In this document: piece after piece, positions 1 to 11,700 of the stretch
How positions within the stretch are numbered: position 1 is the first letter of the stretch
How the letters are laid out: each line of letters begins with the position of its first letter
NCBI GenBank assembly: GCA_030180135.1
Contig: CM058230.1
Span: forward strand, 58,560,580 to 58,624,579
Source of the DNA: Orychophragmus violaceus
Lineage: Eukaryota > Streptophyta > Magnoliopsida > Brassicales > Brassicaceae
DNA: 64,000 nucleotides
Direction: 5' to 3'
The notes under the pieces: generated by a model
Told to the model about the DNA's origin: nothing
Databases searched by the model: none
Seen by the model: only the letters and a program-made list of their open reading frames with translations
Made by a program: the position numbers and the translations under genes

Positions 1-379
1 TTAAATCTGAGTTTATGCATTCCAAACTCACATACTCTTTATACTCTCATTCTCTGGTGCACACTCTCTTAAATCTGAGTTGTGTGTCATCCCATTCTCC
101 TTATACTCTCTGGTTACTTCTATTTTACTCTAAAATTTACTCTTAAAGAACTATCTTATTATTGCACAGAAACTTAAAGCTCATTAGTCCTGATCAAACT
201 TGTGTTGCTTGAGTGTTATCTTGTGTTTAGGTGTTCTTAGGAGGAATAAAGAGCTGTTGGCAGTAAGGATCAGTCACAAAAAGAGGGTGCACACTCTAAG
301 TGGCGGTTCAAGACTGATGTTATTGGAGTTGTGTGGTTAAGGAGCTGAAGAAGTCTCCAACAAAACCAGTGAACTCATA

Positions 380-463
380 AAGTTGTGGATAAACTGAAAT
401 CCTCAGTTGGTTGTGGGTTAACCTAAATCCTCATGAAGTTGTGGATAAACTGAAATCCTCATT
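380..463. repeat. 28-bp minisatellite, three copies
   Basis: Three adjacent 28-bp units lie at 380-407, 408-435 and 436-463. The first and third share 26 identical bases, beginning AAGTTGTGGATAAACTG and ending ATCCTCA. The middle unit is a diverged copy (GGTTGTGGGTTAACCT, same ATCCTCA end). Similar short direct repeats occur in the R-U5 part of some plant LTRs, but assignment here is only a suggestion. Confidence 0.8.
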
Positions 464-804
464 TTGTTGGAGCCATCACCGAGTTGGGAATCAGCTGGTG
501 GATGAGCTTATGGTTCAAGGATCTTCCCAAAGAAGGAGGCGGTTTACAAGCTGTCCATTCAAAGGAGGAAAAGGCCTTGTCCAAGAAGCTGTACAAGGAG
601 TTGTACAAGCTGTGTATGCATGGTGAAGAGCCATTCAAGGGTGCGGGGGAGCTTGTTGGATCAGTCATGGTTATGTTCCAGCAAGGCAAAAAATGAATCA
701 CTCCCAACCGCAACAAGAAATCAGGCTACTTCTAAACCCTCTTTTTCATTTCCATTAAGCTTCCATCTTATGAGTTCTCTTGATTATGTGAAGTTTTCAA
801 AGTC

Positions 805-919
805 AAAATGTTTTAAACTCAATTCTCAAAACGTTTTAGACTTGTTTTTCTCTTAAGCATCTTGTTGTGATCATGTGTTTCAATTCAAAAACGTTTTAAA
901 ACTAATACTCAAAACGTTT
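805..919. repeat. Four spaced AAAAYGTTTT palindromes
   Basis: The motif occurs at 805-814 (AAAATGTTTT), 828-837 and 888-897 (AAAACGTTTT, a perfect palindrome), and 911-919 (AAAACGTTT followed by C). Flanking bases are partly shared: an upstream C, and TTTTAAA or TTTTAGA after the core. The cluster is too regular for chance in this short stretch, but I cannot name its role. It could be a repeated promoter element or the remains of a short tandem repeat. Confidence 0.6.
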
Positions 920-1333
920 CTAAACAAGAAGGTTAATGCTTAGCTAATGTTCTAAATGTCTTGCACACACTTAACATGTTTCCTTTAAACCTTTGTGTTG
1001 AAGGGAAAGATAAAGACATGCTTGAGGAGCATTAGAAAGTGAAGGAGCTATGAGGAGCATCCGCAAGTCTTGAAGTCTTTCCAAGAGGAAGATGAGACCA
1101 ACTTGAAGTTCAACTCAGGAAGAGAAGGATTATCAAAGTTGGGGTTAAAGGCCGGAGCACTATAGAGTCCAAGTTTCAAAAGACACAACAAAGATCAAAG
1201 AAGTGCATATCAAGAAGAATCAAACCAAGGAATGCTAAGGAAAGAGAGAGATGGAAAATGAATGAGCCGTGAGTTCTAGATGATGATACCAAGGTCAAGT
1301 TACATCTTGAGTAGGTGACTATACTCTTTTTGT

Positions 1334-1374
1334 CCTCCTTAAGGTTTTATCCCAAGAGGTTTTACTTAAGGAGG
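1334..1374 (+). promoter_or_regulatory. Retroelement stem-loop
   Basis: A perfect 10-bp stem is formed by CCTCCTTAAG (1334-1343) and CTTAAGGAGG (1365-1374) around a 21-nt loop. The loop contains TTTTATCCCAAGAGGTTTT, and TTTTTAATGAGG follows. This arrangement (short perfect stem, loop with TCCCA and GGTTTT, then TTTTTAATGAGG) is the conserved hairpin seen before the polypurine tract or in the LTR of many plant LTR elements. The insertion at 48204-52854 carries its own version. It marks this flank as retroelement-derived and gives a plus-strand orientation. Confidence 0.65.
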
Positions 1375-1453
1375 TTTTTAATGAGGTAGTTCAACCGCTC
1401 CAATCTTGGCCTTTGGTCCTCTTCTCCCTTTGGTCTTATGGAGTCCCGACGAC

Positions 1454-1469
1454 CAAGCTTGCGGGGGAG
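1454..1469 (+). other. Polypurine tract of a copia-type element
   Basis: CAAGCTTGCGGGGGAG stands just before TATTAGAGAGG. Plant copia elements commonly have a tract of the form CAAGCTTGGGGGGGAG directly followed by the LTR start TGTTRG. Here the LTR would begin TATTAG, one base off TGTTAG. Its position about 80 bp after the stem-loop fits that family. It would prime plus-strand DNA synthesis in an intact element. Confidence 0.5.
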
Positions 1470-2025
1470 TATTAGAGAGGAGGAGTAAATGGGATGAGGA
1501 GAGGCTGAAGAAGCCGAGCCTCAGTCCTAAACAAAGCAAAAGAAGAAGGTTCCACAAGAAAAGAGGTGGTTCCACAAGCAAGAAAAGAGTGTTATCCAAG
1601 CAACACTCCTTGAAGAGCAATGTGCAAAGTTGGGGCACAAGCAAGGCTGTGCAAAATCAGGGCCAAGTATGCATAAGAAGATGTTGGAATCAATGTGCAA
1701 AAGTGGGGCAGAATCAAGTCTTACACTAAGCATGTTCGGATGTTCAACAAGATTACACAAGAAGGAGTCACATGTTTAGTTAAGGTCTGAACACAAGTGA
1801 AGACCAGTCACTATCAGCCTTTGGGAGTGTGTTCTCTCTCTCTCCAGACCTACAACACGCCAAATAAGAGAGAGGAGAGGTCACTTTCATGTCTGAACTC
1901 ACTAGAAACCAAGAAGGAGTAGAGAAGATCCAGCCATCCATTTTGAATTCGAATCTCCCTCCTAAAGAATCAATGGCTATGATTTGTTGTCTTTGTTTAT
2001 GGTTGTCTTAACCTAATTGTGAGCC

Positions 2026-2033
2026 TATTTAAA
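2026..2033 (+). promoter_or_regulatory. TATA-like element in the LTR fragment
   Basis: TATTTAAA lies in a GAGCC-CTATTTAAAGG context. About 30 bp downstream begins ATTGTATCCC and then a pyrimidine-rich leader, which is the layout of a plant LTR promoter. Whether it is active cannot be told. Confidence 0.4.
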
Positions 2034-2195
2034 GGTCTCCCACGCCATTGTATCCCTTTGCTAATTCACATACATTTCTAAGACTTCTTGTAACAAACAA
2101 AGTCTCTCTTCTTCTCTCCTTTCCTTTAGTCTTTAGTTGCGGTTTCTTTCTCTTAAGCCCTCATTGTGATCTTCAATAAGACACAATGTAGACTC

Positions 2196-2306
2196 ATGTA
2201 AGAGCATGGTTGGGCTGCTAAGGCAGTCCCAAATCCACACTTGGATAGTTCTTCCATAACTAATCCAAGTGTGAGAGCTCTCGGTTTTCCTTTAATGCTC
2301 TTACAT
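2196..2306. repeat. Two-tier inverted repeat (foldback)
   Basis: Outer arms ATGTAAGAGCAT (2196-2207) and ATGCTCTTACAT (2295-2306) are perfectly complementary over 12 bp. Inside them CACACTTGGATAGTT (2236-2250) pairs with AACT-A-ATCCAAGTGTG (2258-2273), giving a 15-bp stem with one bulged base and a 7-nt loop. The palindrome GAGAGCTCTC (2273-2282) abuts the inner arm. The RNA could fold into a branched hairpin. It may be an LTR leader structure or a small foldback element. Confidence 0.6.
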
Positions 2307-3834
2307 AGTTTTGTCTTCTTCTTTTAGAACACCTCTAAGTTAATTACTGATTTGGCTCCATTCTCATGAGTAAACTATCCTAATGTGATGTTAAGCTCTT
2401 GGAGACATTTTCATATAGCTTAAGTGTTCATTTCTAGAGGTAGAGTAGCTTTTGTTTCTCTTTTAATCCGCAAACCCTAGTTTCTCTCTCTAAGCGCCTT
2501 AAGAACCCTAATTGGGTCTTAGGCTTGTTTCTTCTACTCTACCTCATTCTCTTGAGCCAGACTTGTTTCTCAGAGCATCCCCATGGATGTATCTGAAATT
2601 CCAACATGTTCAAAGGAATATAAACTTGTATAATATGCTTCTCATTATACCTATAGGAGCAGACAAAAACTTACTTATAGTTTTATTACCTTACCTAATT
2701 TCTCCAATCCATGACACATATGTTTCAAGAAGTTTTGGTAAAAAGGTTTTGTTTAAGATTCTCTTAGGACCTTTTAAAAGATCAAAGTTTCTTTCTTGTC
2801 TTTTAGTAGGGTTACCTAGGGGTGTTCAAAGGAACATAAACTTGTATAATATGCTTCTCATTATACCTTTAGGAGCATACAAAAACTTACTTATAGTTTT
2901 ATTACCTTACCTAGTTTCTCAAATCCATGACACATATGTTTCAAGAAGTTTTGGTAAAAAGGTTTTGTTTAAGATTCTCATAGGACCTTTTAAAAGATCA
3001 AAGTTTCTTTCTTGTCTTTTAGTAGGGTTACCTAGGGGTGTTCAAAGGAAAATAAACTTGTATAATATGCTTCTCATTATACCTTTAGGAGCATACAAAA
3101 ACTTACTTATAGTTTTATTACCTTACCTAGTTTCTCCAATCCATGACACATATGTTTCAAGAAGTTTTGGTAAAAAGGTTTTGTTTAAGATTCTCATAGG
3201 ACCGTTTAAAAGATCAAAGTTTCTTTCTTGTCTTTTAGTAGGGTTACCTAAGGGTGTTCAAAGGAACATAAACTTGTATAATATGCTTCTCATTATACCT
3301 TTAGGAGCATACAAAAACTTACTTATAGTTTTATTACCTTACCTAGTTTCTCCAATCCATGACACATATGTTTCAAGAAGTTTTGGTAAAAAGGTTTTGT
3401 TTAAGATTCTCATAGGACCTTTTAGAAGATCTAAGTTTCTTTCTTGTCTTTTAGTAGGGTTACCTAGGGGTGTTCAAAGGAACATAAACTTGTATAATAT
3501 GCTTCTCATTATACCTATAGGAGCAGACAAAAACTTACTTATAGTTTTATTACCTTACCTAGTTTCTCCAATCCATGACACATATGTTTCAAGAAGTTTT
3601 GGTAAAAAGGTTTTGTTTAAGATTCTCATAGGACCTTTTAAAAGATCAAAGTTTCTTTCTTGTCTTTTAGTAGGGTTACCTAGGGGTGTTCAAAGGAAAA
3701 TAAACTTGTATAATATGCTTCTCATTATACCTTTAGGAGCATACAAAAACTTACTTATAGTTTTATTACCTTACCTAGTTTCTCCAATCCATGACACATA
3801 TGTTTCAAGAAGTTTTGGTAAAAAGGTTTTGTTT

Positions 3835-3839
3835 AAGAT
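3835..3839 (+). repeat. 193-bp deletion monomer junction
   Basis: At this AAGAT the monomer lacks 23 bp (normally between two AAGAT motifs), so its length is 193 bp. The same junction, GTTTAAGATCTAAG, recurs at 7050, 11561, 15207 and 21876 and nowhere else that I saw. The repeat-flanked deletion happened once and was then spread by block copying, so it is a good marker for the left part of the array. Confidence 0.85.
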
Positions 3840-4661
3840 CTAAGTTTCTTTCTTGTCTTTTAGTAGGGTTACCTAGGGGTGTTCAAAGGAATATAAACTT
3901 GTATAATATGCTTCTCATTATACCTTTAGGAGCATACAAAAACTTACTTATAGTTTTACTACCTTACCTAGTTTCTCCAATCCATGACACATATGTTTCA
4001 AGAAGTTTTGGTAAAAAGGTTTTGTTAAGATTCTCATAGGACCGTTTAAAAGATCAAAGTTTCTTTCTTGTCCTTTAGTAGGGTTACCTAGGGGTGTTCA
4101 AAGGAATATAAACTTGTATAATATGCTTCTCATTATACCTTTAGGAGCATACAAAAACTTACTTATAGCTTTATTACCTTACCTAGTTTCTCCAATCCAT
4201 GACACATATGTTTCAAGAATTTTTGGTAAAAAGGGTTTGTTAAGATTCTCATAGGACCTTTTAAAAGATCAAAGTTTCTTTCTTGTCTTTTAGTAGGGTT
4301 ACCTAGGGGTGTTCAAAGGAACATAAACTTGTATAATATGCTTCTCATTATACCTTTAGGAGCATACAAAAACTTACTTATAGTTTTATTACCTTACCTA
4401 GTTTCTCCAATCCATGACACATATGTTTCAAGAAGTTTTGGTAAAAAGGTTTTGTTTAAGATTCTCATAGGACCTTTTAGAAGATCTAAGTTTCTTTCTT
4501 GTCTTTTAGTAGGATTACCTAGGGGTGTTCAAAGGAATATAAACATTTATAATATGCTTCTCATTATACCTTTAGGAGCATACAAAAACTTACTTATAGT
4601 TTTATTACCTTACCTAGTTTCTCCAATCCATGACACATATGTTTCAAGAAGTTTTGGTAAA

Positions 4662-4676
4662 AAGGTTTTGTTTTAG
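4662..4676 (+). repeat. Stop-form monomer marker
   Basis: The TTTAAG of the monomer is TTTTAG here, giving an in-frame stop after GTTTTG. The same change ends the frame at 5108, 7891, 8323, 9187, 9619, 12402, 12834, 13482, 13914, 16048, 16480, 17991, 19502, 22715, 24443, 27683 and 34811. I see none to the right of 34811. It marks one monomer type within the higher-order blocks. Confidence 0.85.
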
Positions 4677-6701
4677 ATTCTCATAGGACCGTTTAAAAGA
4701 TCAAAGTTTCTTTCTTGTCCTTTAGTAGGGTTACCTAGGGGTGTTCAAAGGAATATAAACTTGTATAATATGCTTCTCATTATACCTTTAGGAGCATACA
4801 AAAACTTACTTATAGTTTTATTACCTTACCTAGTTTCTCCAATCCATGACACATATGTTTCAAGAAGTTTTGGTAAAAAGGTTTTGTTTAAGATTCTCAT
4901 AGGACCTTTTAGAAGATCTAAGTTTCTTTCTTGTCTTTTAGTAGGATTACCTAGGGGTGTTCAAAGGAATATAAACTTGTATAATATGCTTCTCATTATA
5001 CCTTTAGGAGCATACAAAAACTTACTTATAGTTTTATTACCTTACCTAGTTTCTCCAATCCATGACACATATGTTTCAAGAAGTTTTGGTAAAAAGGTTT
5101 TGTTTTAGATTCTCATAGGACCGTTTAAAAGATCAAAGTTTCTTTCTTGTCCTTTAGTAGGGTTACCTAGGGGTGTTCAAAGGAATATAAACTTGTATAA
5201 TATGCTTCTCATTATACCTTTAGGAGCATACAAAAACTTACTTATAGCTTTATTACCTTACCTAGTTTCTCCAATCCATGACACATATGTTTCAAGAAGT
5301 TTTGGTAAAAAGGTTTTGTTAAAGATTCTCATAGGACCTTTTAAAAGATCAAAGTTTCTTTCTTGTCTTTTAGTAGGGTTACCTAGGGGTGTTCAAAGGA
5401 AAATAAACTTGTATAATATGCTTCTCATTATACCTTTAGGAGCATACAAAAACTTATTTATAGTTTTATTACCTTACCTAGTTTCTCCAATCCATGACAC
5501 ATATGTTTCAAGAAGTTTTGGTAAAAAGGTTTTGTTTAAGATTCTCATAGGACCTTTTAGAAGATCTAAGTTTCTTTCTTGTCTTTTAGTAGGGTTACCT
5601 AGGGGTGTTCAAAGGAATATAAACTTGTATAATATGCTTCTCATTATACCTTTAGGAGCATACAAAAACTTACTTATAGTTTTATTACCTTACCTAGTTT
5701 CTCCAATCCATGACACATATGTTTCAAGAAGTTTTGGTAAAAAGGTTTTGTTTAAGATTCTCATAGGACCGTTTAGAAGATCAAAGTTTCTTTCTTGTCT
5801 TTTAGTAGGATTACCTAGGGATGTTCAAAGGAATATAAACTTGTATAATATGCTTCTCATTATACCTTTAGGAGCATACAAAAACTTACTTATAGTTTTA
5901 TTACCTTACCTAGTTTCACCAATCCATGACACATATGTTTCAAGAAGTTTTGGTAAAAAGGTTTTGTTTAAGATTCTCATAGGACCTTTTAAAAGATCAA
6001 AGTTTCTTTCTTGTCTTTTAGTAGGGTTACCTAGGGGTGTTCAAAGGAACATAAACTTGTATAATATGCTTCTCATTATACCTTTAGGAGCATACAAAAA
6101 CTTACTTATAGTTTTATTACCTTACCTAGTTTCTCCAATCCATGACACATATGTTTCAAGAAGTTTTGGTAAAAAGGTTTTGTTTAAGATTTTCATAGGA
6201 CCTTTTAGAAGATCTAAGTTTCTTTCTTGTCTTTTAGTAGGATTACCTAGGGGTGTTCAAAGGAATATAAACTTGTATAATATGCTTCTCATTATACCTA
6301 TAGGAGCAGACAAAAACTTACTTATAGTTTTATTACCTTACCTAATTTCTCCAATCCATGACACATATGTTTCAAGAAGTTTTGGTAAAAAGGTTTTGTT
6401 TAAGATTCTCTTAGGACCTTTTAAAAGATCAAAGTTTCTTTCTTGTCTTTTAGTAGGGTTACCTAGGGGTGTTCAAAGGAACATAAACTTGTATAATATG
6501 CTTCTCATTATACCTTTAGGAGCATACAAAAACTTACTTATAGTTTTATTACCTTACCTAATTTCTCCAATCCATGACACATATGTTTCAAGAAGTTTTG
6601 GTAAAAAGGTTTTGTTTAAGATTCTCTTAGGACCTTTTAAAAGATCAAAGTTTCTTTCTTGTCTTTTAGTAGGGTTACCTAGGGGTGTTCAAAGGAATAT
6701 A

Positions 6702-6917
6702 AACTTGTATAATATGCTTCTCATTATACCTTTAGGAGCATACAAAAACTTACTTATAGTTTTATTACCTTACCTAGTTTCTCCAATCCATGACACATAT
6801 GTTTCAAGAAGTTTTGGTAAAAAGGTTTTGTTTAAGATTCTCATAGGACCTTTTAAAAGATCAAAGTTTCTTTCTTGTCTTTTAGTAGGGTTACCTAGGG
6901 GTGTTCAAAGGAAAATA
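6702..6917 (+). repeat. Reference satellite monomer
   Basis: This copy can serve as a type monomer. It starts at AACTTGTATAATATGC and ends at GGTGTTCAAAGGAAAATA. Common variable sites, as offsets in the 72-codon frame, are codon 11 (TTA/ATA), 14 (TAC/GAC), 20 (GTT/GCT), 26 (GTT/ATT), 28 (CCA/CAA), 44 (TTT/TTA), 48 (ATA/TTA), 50 (CCT/CCG), 52 (AAA/AGA), 54 (TCA/TCT), 60 (CTT/CCT), 63 (GGG/GGA) and 71 (AAT/AAC/AAA). A T for A at codon 45 makes the recurrent stop form. Confidence 0.9.
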
Positions 6918-8780
6918 AACTTGTATAATATGCTTCTCATTATACCTTTAGGAGCATACAAAAACTTACTTATAGTTTTATTACCTTACCTAGTTTCTCC
7001 AATCCATGACACATATGTTTCAAGAAGTTTTGGTAAAAAGGTTTTGTTTAAGATCTAAGTTTCTTTCTTGTCTTTTAGTAGGGTTACCTAGGGGTGTTCA
7101 AAGGAATATAAACTTGTATAATATGCTTCTCATTATACCTTTAGGAGCATACAAAAACTTACTTATAGTTTTACTACCTTACCTAGTTTCTCCAATCCAT
7201 GACACATATGTTTCAAGAAGTTTTGGTAAAAAGGTTTTGTTAAGATTCTCATAGGACCGTTTAAAAGATCAAAGTTTCTTTCTTGTCCTTTAGTAGGGTT
7301 ACCTAGGGGTGTTCAAAGGAATATAAACTTGTATAATATGCTTCTCAATATACCTTTAGGAGCATACAAAAACTTACTTATAGCTTTATTACCTTACCTA
7401 GTTTCTCCAATCCATGACACATATGTTTCAAGAATTTTTGGTAAAAAGGGTTTGTTAAGATTCTCATAGGACCTTTTAAAAGATCAAAGTTTCTTTCTTG
7501 TCTTTTAGTAGGGTTACCTAGGGGTGTTCAAAGGAACATAAACTTGTATAATATGCTTCTCATTATACCTTTAGGAGCATACAAAAACTTACTTATAGTT
7601 TTATTACCTTACCTAGTTTCTCCAATCCATGACACATATGTTTCAAGAAGTTTTGGTAAAAAGGTTTTGTTTAAGATTCTCATAGGACCTTTTAGAAGAT
7701 CTAAGTTTCTTTCTTGTCTTTTAGTAGGATTACCTAGGGGTGTTCAAAGGAATATAAACTTGTATAATATGCTTCTCATTATACCTTTAGGAGCATACAA
7801 AAACTTACTTATAGTTTTATTACCTTACCTAGTTTCTCCAATCCATGACACATATGTTTCAAGAAGTTTTGGTAAAAAGGTTTTGTTTTAGATTCTCATA
7901 GGACCGTTTAAAAGATCAAAGTTTCTTTCTTGTCCTTTAGTAGGGTTACCTAGGGGTGTTCAAAGGAATATAAACTTGTATAATATGCTTCTCATTATAC
8001 CTTTAGGAGCATACAAAAACTTACTTATAGTTTTATTACCTTACCTAGTTTCTCCAATCCATGACACATATGTTTCAAGAAGTTTTGGTAAAAAGGTTTT
8101 GTTTAAGATTCTCATAAGACCTTTTAGAAGATCTAAGTTTCTTTCTTGTCTTTTAGTAGGATTACCTAGGGGTGTTCAAAGGAATATAAACTTGTATAAT
8201 ATGCTTCTCATTATACCTTTAGGAGCATACAAAAACTTACTTATAGTTTTATTACCTTACCTAGTTTCTCCAATCCATGACACATATGTTTCAAGAAGTT
8301 TTGGTAAAAAGGTTTTGTTTTAGATTCTCATAGGACCGTTTAAAAGATCAAAGTTTCTTTCTTGTCCTTTAGTAGGGTTACCTAGGGGTGTTCAAAGGAA
8401 TATAAACTTGTATAATATGCTTCTCATTATACCTTTAGGAGCATACAAAAACTTACTTATAGCTTTATTACCTTACCTAGTTTCTCTAATCCATGACACA
8501 TATGTTTCAAGAAGTTTTGGTAAAAAGGTTTTGTTAAAGATTCTCATAGGACCTTTTAAAAGATCAAAGTTTCTTTCTTGTCTTTTAGTAGGGTTACCTA
8601 GGGGTGTTCAAAGGAACATAAACTTGTATAATATGCTTCTCATTATACCTTTAGGAGCATACAAAAACTTACTTATAGTTTTATTACCTTACCTAGTTTC
8701 TCCAATCCATGACACATATGTTTCAAGAAGTTTTGGTAAAAAGGTTTTGTTTAAGATTCTCATAGGACCTTTTAGAAGAT

Positions 8781-11700
8781 CAAAGTTTCTTTCTTGTCTT
8801 TTAGTAGGGTTACCTAGGGGTGTTCAAAGGAACATAAACTTGTATAATATGCTTCTCATTATACCTTTAGGAGCATACAAAAACTTACTTATAGTTTTAT
8901 TACCTTACCTAGTTTCTCCAATCCATGACACATATGTTTCAAGAAGTTTTGGTAAAAAGGTTTTGTTTAAGATTCTCATAGGACCTTTTAGAAGATCTAA
9001 GTTTCTTTCTTGTCTTTTAGTAGGATTACCTAGGGGTGTTCAAAGGAATATAAACATTTATAATATGCTTCTCATTATACCTTTAGGAGCATACAAAAAC
9101 TTACTTATAGTTTTATTACCTTACCTAGTTTCTCCAATCCATGACACATATGTTTCAAGAAGTTTTGGTAAAAAGGTTTTGTTTTAGATTCTCATAGGAC
9201 CGTTTAAAAGATCAAAGTTTCTTTCTTGTCCTTTAGTAGGGTTACCTAGGGGTGTTCAAAGGAATATAAACTTGTATAATATGCTTCTCATTATACCTTT
9301 AGGAGCATACAAAAACTTACTTATAGTTTTATTACCTTACCTAGTTTCTCCAATCCATGACACATATGTTTCAAGAAGTTTTGGTAAAAAGGTTTTGTTT
9401 AAGATTCTCATAGGACCTTTTAGAAGATCTAAGTTTCTTTCTTGTCTTTTAGTAGGATTACCTAGGGGTGTTCAAAGGAATATAAACTTGTATAATATGC
9501 TTCTCATTATACCTTTAGGAGCATACAAAAACTTACTTATAGTTTTATTACCTTACCTAGTTTCTCCAATCCATGACACATATGTTTCAAGAAGTTTTGG
9601 TAAAAAGGTTTTGTTTTAGATTCTCATAGGACCGTTTAAAAGATCAAAGTTTCTTTCTTGTCCTTTAGTAGGGTTACCTAGGGGTGTTCAAAGGAATATA
9701 AACTTGTATAATATGCTTCTCATTATACCTTTAGGAGCATACAAAAACTTACTTATAGCTTTATTACCTTACCTAGTTTCTCCAATCCATGACACATATG
9801 TTTCAAGAAGTTTTGGTAAAAAGGTTTTGTTAAAGATTCTCATAGGACCTTTTAAAAGATCAAAGTTTCTTTCTTGTCTTTTAGTAGGGTTACCTAGGGG
9901 TGTTCAAAGGAAAATAAACTTGTATAATATGCTTCTCATTATACCTTTAGGAGCATACAAAAACTTATTTATAGTTTTATTACCTTACCTAGTTTCTCCA
10001 ATCCATGACACATATGTTTCAAGAAGTTTTGGTAAAAAGGTTTTGTTTAAGATTCTCATAGGACCTTTTAGAAGATCTAAGTTTCTTTCTTGTCTTTTAG
10101 TAGGGTTACCTAGGGGTGTTCAAAGGAATATAAACTTGTATAATATGCTTCTCATTATACCTTTAGGAGCATACAAAAACTTACTTATAGTTTTATTACC
10201 TTACCTAGTTTCTCCAATCCATGACACATATGTTTCAAGAAGTTTTGGTAAAAAGGTTTTGTTTAAGATTCTCATAGGACCGTTTAGAAGATCAAAGTTT
10301 CTTTCTTGTCTTTTAGTAGGATTACCTAGGGATGTTCAAAGGAATATAAACTTGTATAATATGCTTCTCATTATACCTTTAGGAGCATACAAAAACTTAC
10401 TTATAGTTTTATTACCTTACCTAGTTTCACCAATCCATGACACATATGTTTCAAGAAGTTTTGGTAAAAAGGTTTTGTTTAAGATTCTCATAGGACCTTT
10501 TAAAAGATCAAAGTTTCTTTCTTGTCTTTTAGTAGGGTTACCTAGGGGTGTTCAAAGGAACATAAACTTGTATAATATGCTTCTCATTATACCTTTAGGA
10601 GCATACAAAAACTTACTTATAGTTTTATTACCTTACCTAGTTTCTCCAATCCATGACACATATGTTTCAAGAAGTTTTGGTAAAAAGGTTTTGTTTAAGA
10701 TTTTCATAGGACCTTTTAGAAGATCTAAGTTTCTTTCTTGTCTTTTAGTAGGATTACCTAGGGGTGTTCAAAGGAATATAAACTTGTATAATATGCTTCT
10801 CATTATACCTATAGGAGCAGACAAAAACTTACTTATAGTTTTATTACCTTACCTAATTTCTCCAATCCATGACACATATGTTTCAAGAAGTTTTGGTAAA
10901 AAGGTTTTGTTTAAGATTCTCTTAGGACCTTTTAAAAGATCAAAGTTTCTTTCTTGTCTTTTAGTAGGGTTACCTAGGGGTGTTCAAAGGAACATAAACT
11001 TGTATAATATGCTTCTCATTATACCTTTAGGAGCATACAAAAACTTACTTATAGTTTTATTACCTTACCTAATTTCTCCAATCCATGACACATATGTTTC
11101 AAGAAGTTTTGGTAAAAAGGTTTTGTTTAAGATTCTCTTAGGACCTTTTAAAAGATCAAAGTTTCTTTCTTGTCTTTTAGTAGGGTTACCTAGGGGTGTT
11201 CAAAGGAATATAAACTTGTATAATATGCTTCTCATTATACCTTTAGGAGCATACAAAAACTTACTTATAGTTTTATTACCTTACCTAGTTTCTCCAATCC
11301 ATGACACATATGTTTCAAGAAGTTTTGGTAAAAAGGTTTTGTTTAAGATTCTCATAGGACCTTTTAAAAGATCAAAGTTTCTTTCTTGTCTTTTAGTAGG
11401 GTTACCTAGGGGTGTTCAAAGGAAAATAAACTTGTATAATATGCTTCTCATTATACCTTTAGGAGCATACAAAAACTTACTTATAGTTTTATTACCTTAC
11501 CTAGTTTCTCCAATCCATGACACATATGTTTCAAGAAGTTTTGGTAAAAAGGTTTTGTTTAAGATCTAAGTTTCTTTCTTGTCTTTTAGTAGGGTTACCT
11601 AGGGGTGTTCAAAGGAATATAAACTTGTATAATATGCTTCTCATTATACCTTTAGGAGCATACAAAAACTTACTTATAGTTTTACTACCTTACCTAGTTT

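Larger units (their letters stand above)
1..1333. other. Left flank, no recognised gene
   Basis: AT-rich non-array DNA. Open frames here are short (70-107 codons), overlap on both strands and show no domain that I recognise, so none is called as a gene. Two copies of TTAAATCTGAGTT lie at 1-13 and 69-81, and GTGCACACTCT recurs near 57 and 287. The text around 280-470, with phrases such as gtgaactc and gaaatcctca, reminds me of the downstream part of plant copia LTRs, but no complete LTR boundary or primer site can be fixed. Between 464 and 1333 I see only a cluster of AAAACGTTTT-type palindromes and otherwise nothing assignable. Confidence 0.5.
1470..2606 (+). mobile_element. Probable copia-type 3' LTR, end not fixed
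   Basis: The stretch follows the polypurine tract and has LTR-like architecture: about 550 bp of U3-like sequence, a TATTTAAAG promoter element near 2026, then a pyrimidine-rich segment (about 2098-2128) of the kind found in plant LTR leaders, and a long foldback at 2196-2306. I could not find a definite CA end or target duplication, so the entry runs to the array edge. From 2307 to 2606 I see no assignable feature. No reverse transcriptase or gag remnant is visible upstream, so this is either the tail of a degraded element or a fragment cut by the expansion of the array. Confidence 0.4.
4270..8780 (+). repeat. 4511-bp higher-order block, copy A
   Basis: This block of 21 monomers (minus 25 bp of shared deletions) is repeated directly by the next 4511 bp. 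Private changes occur in both copies at the same offset: AAACATTTATAAT at about 4543 and 9054, CTTCTCAATATACC at about 7341 and 11852, CTCATAAGACC at 8111 and 12622, and TTTCTCTAATCC at about 8482 and 12993. I found no difference at the sites that I compared. The ends are fixed only to the nearest variable site. Confidence 0.88.

Noticed and set aside
411..1760. Short open frames of 70-107 codons on both strands
   Set aside because: They overlap one another, have no recognisable domain and lie in AT-rich, apparently retroelement-derived DNA.
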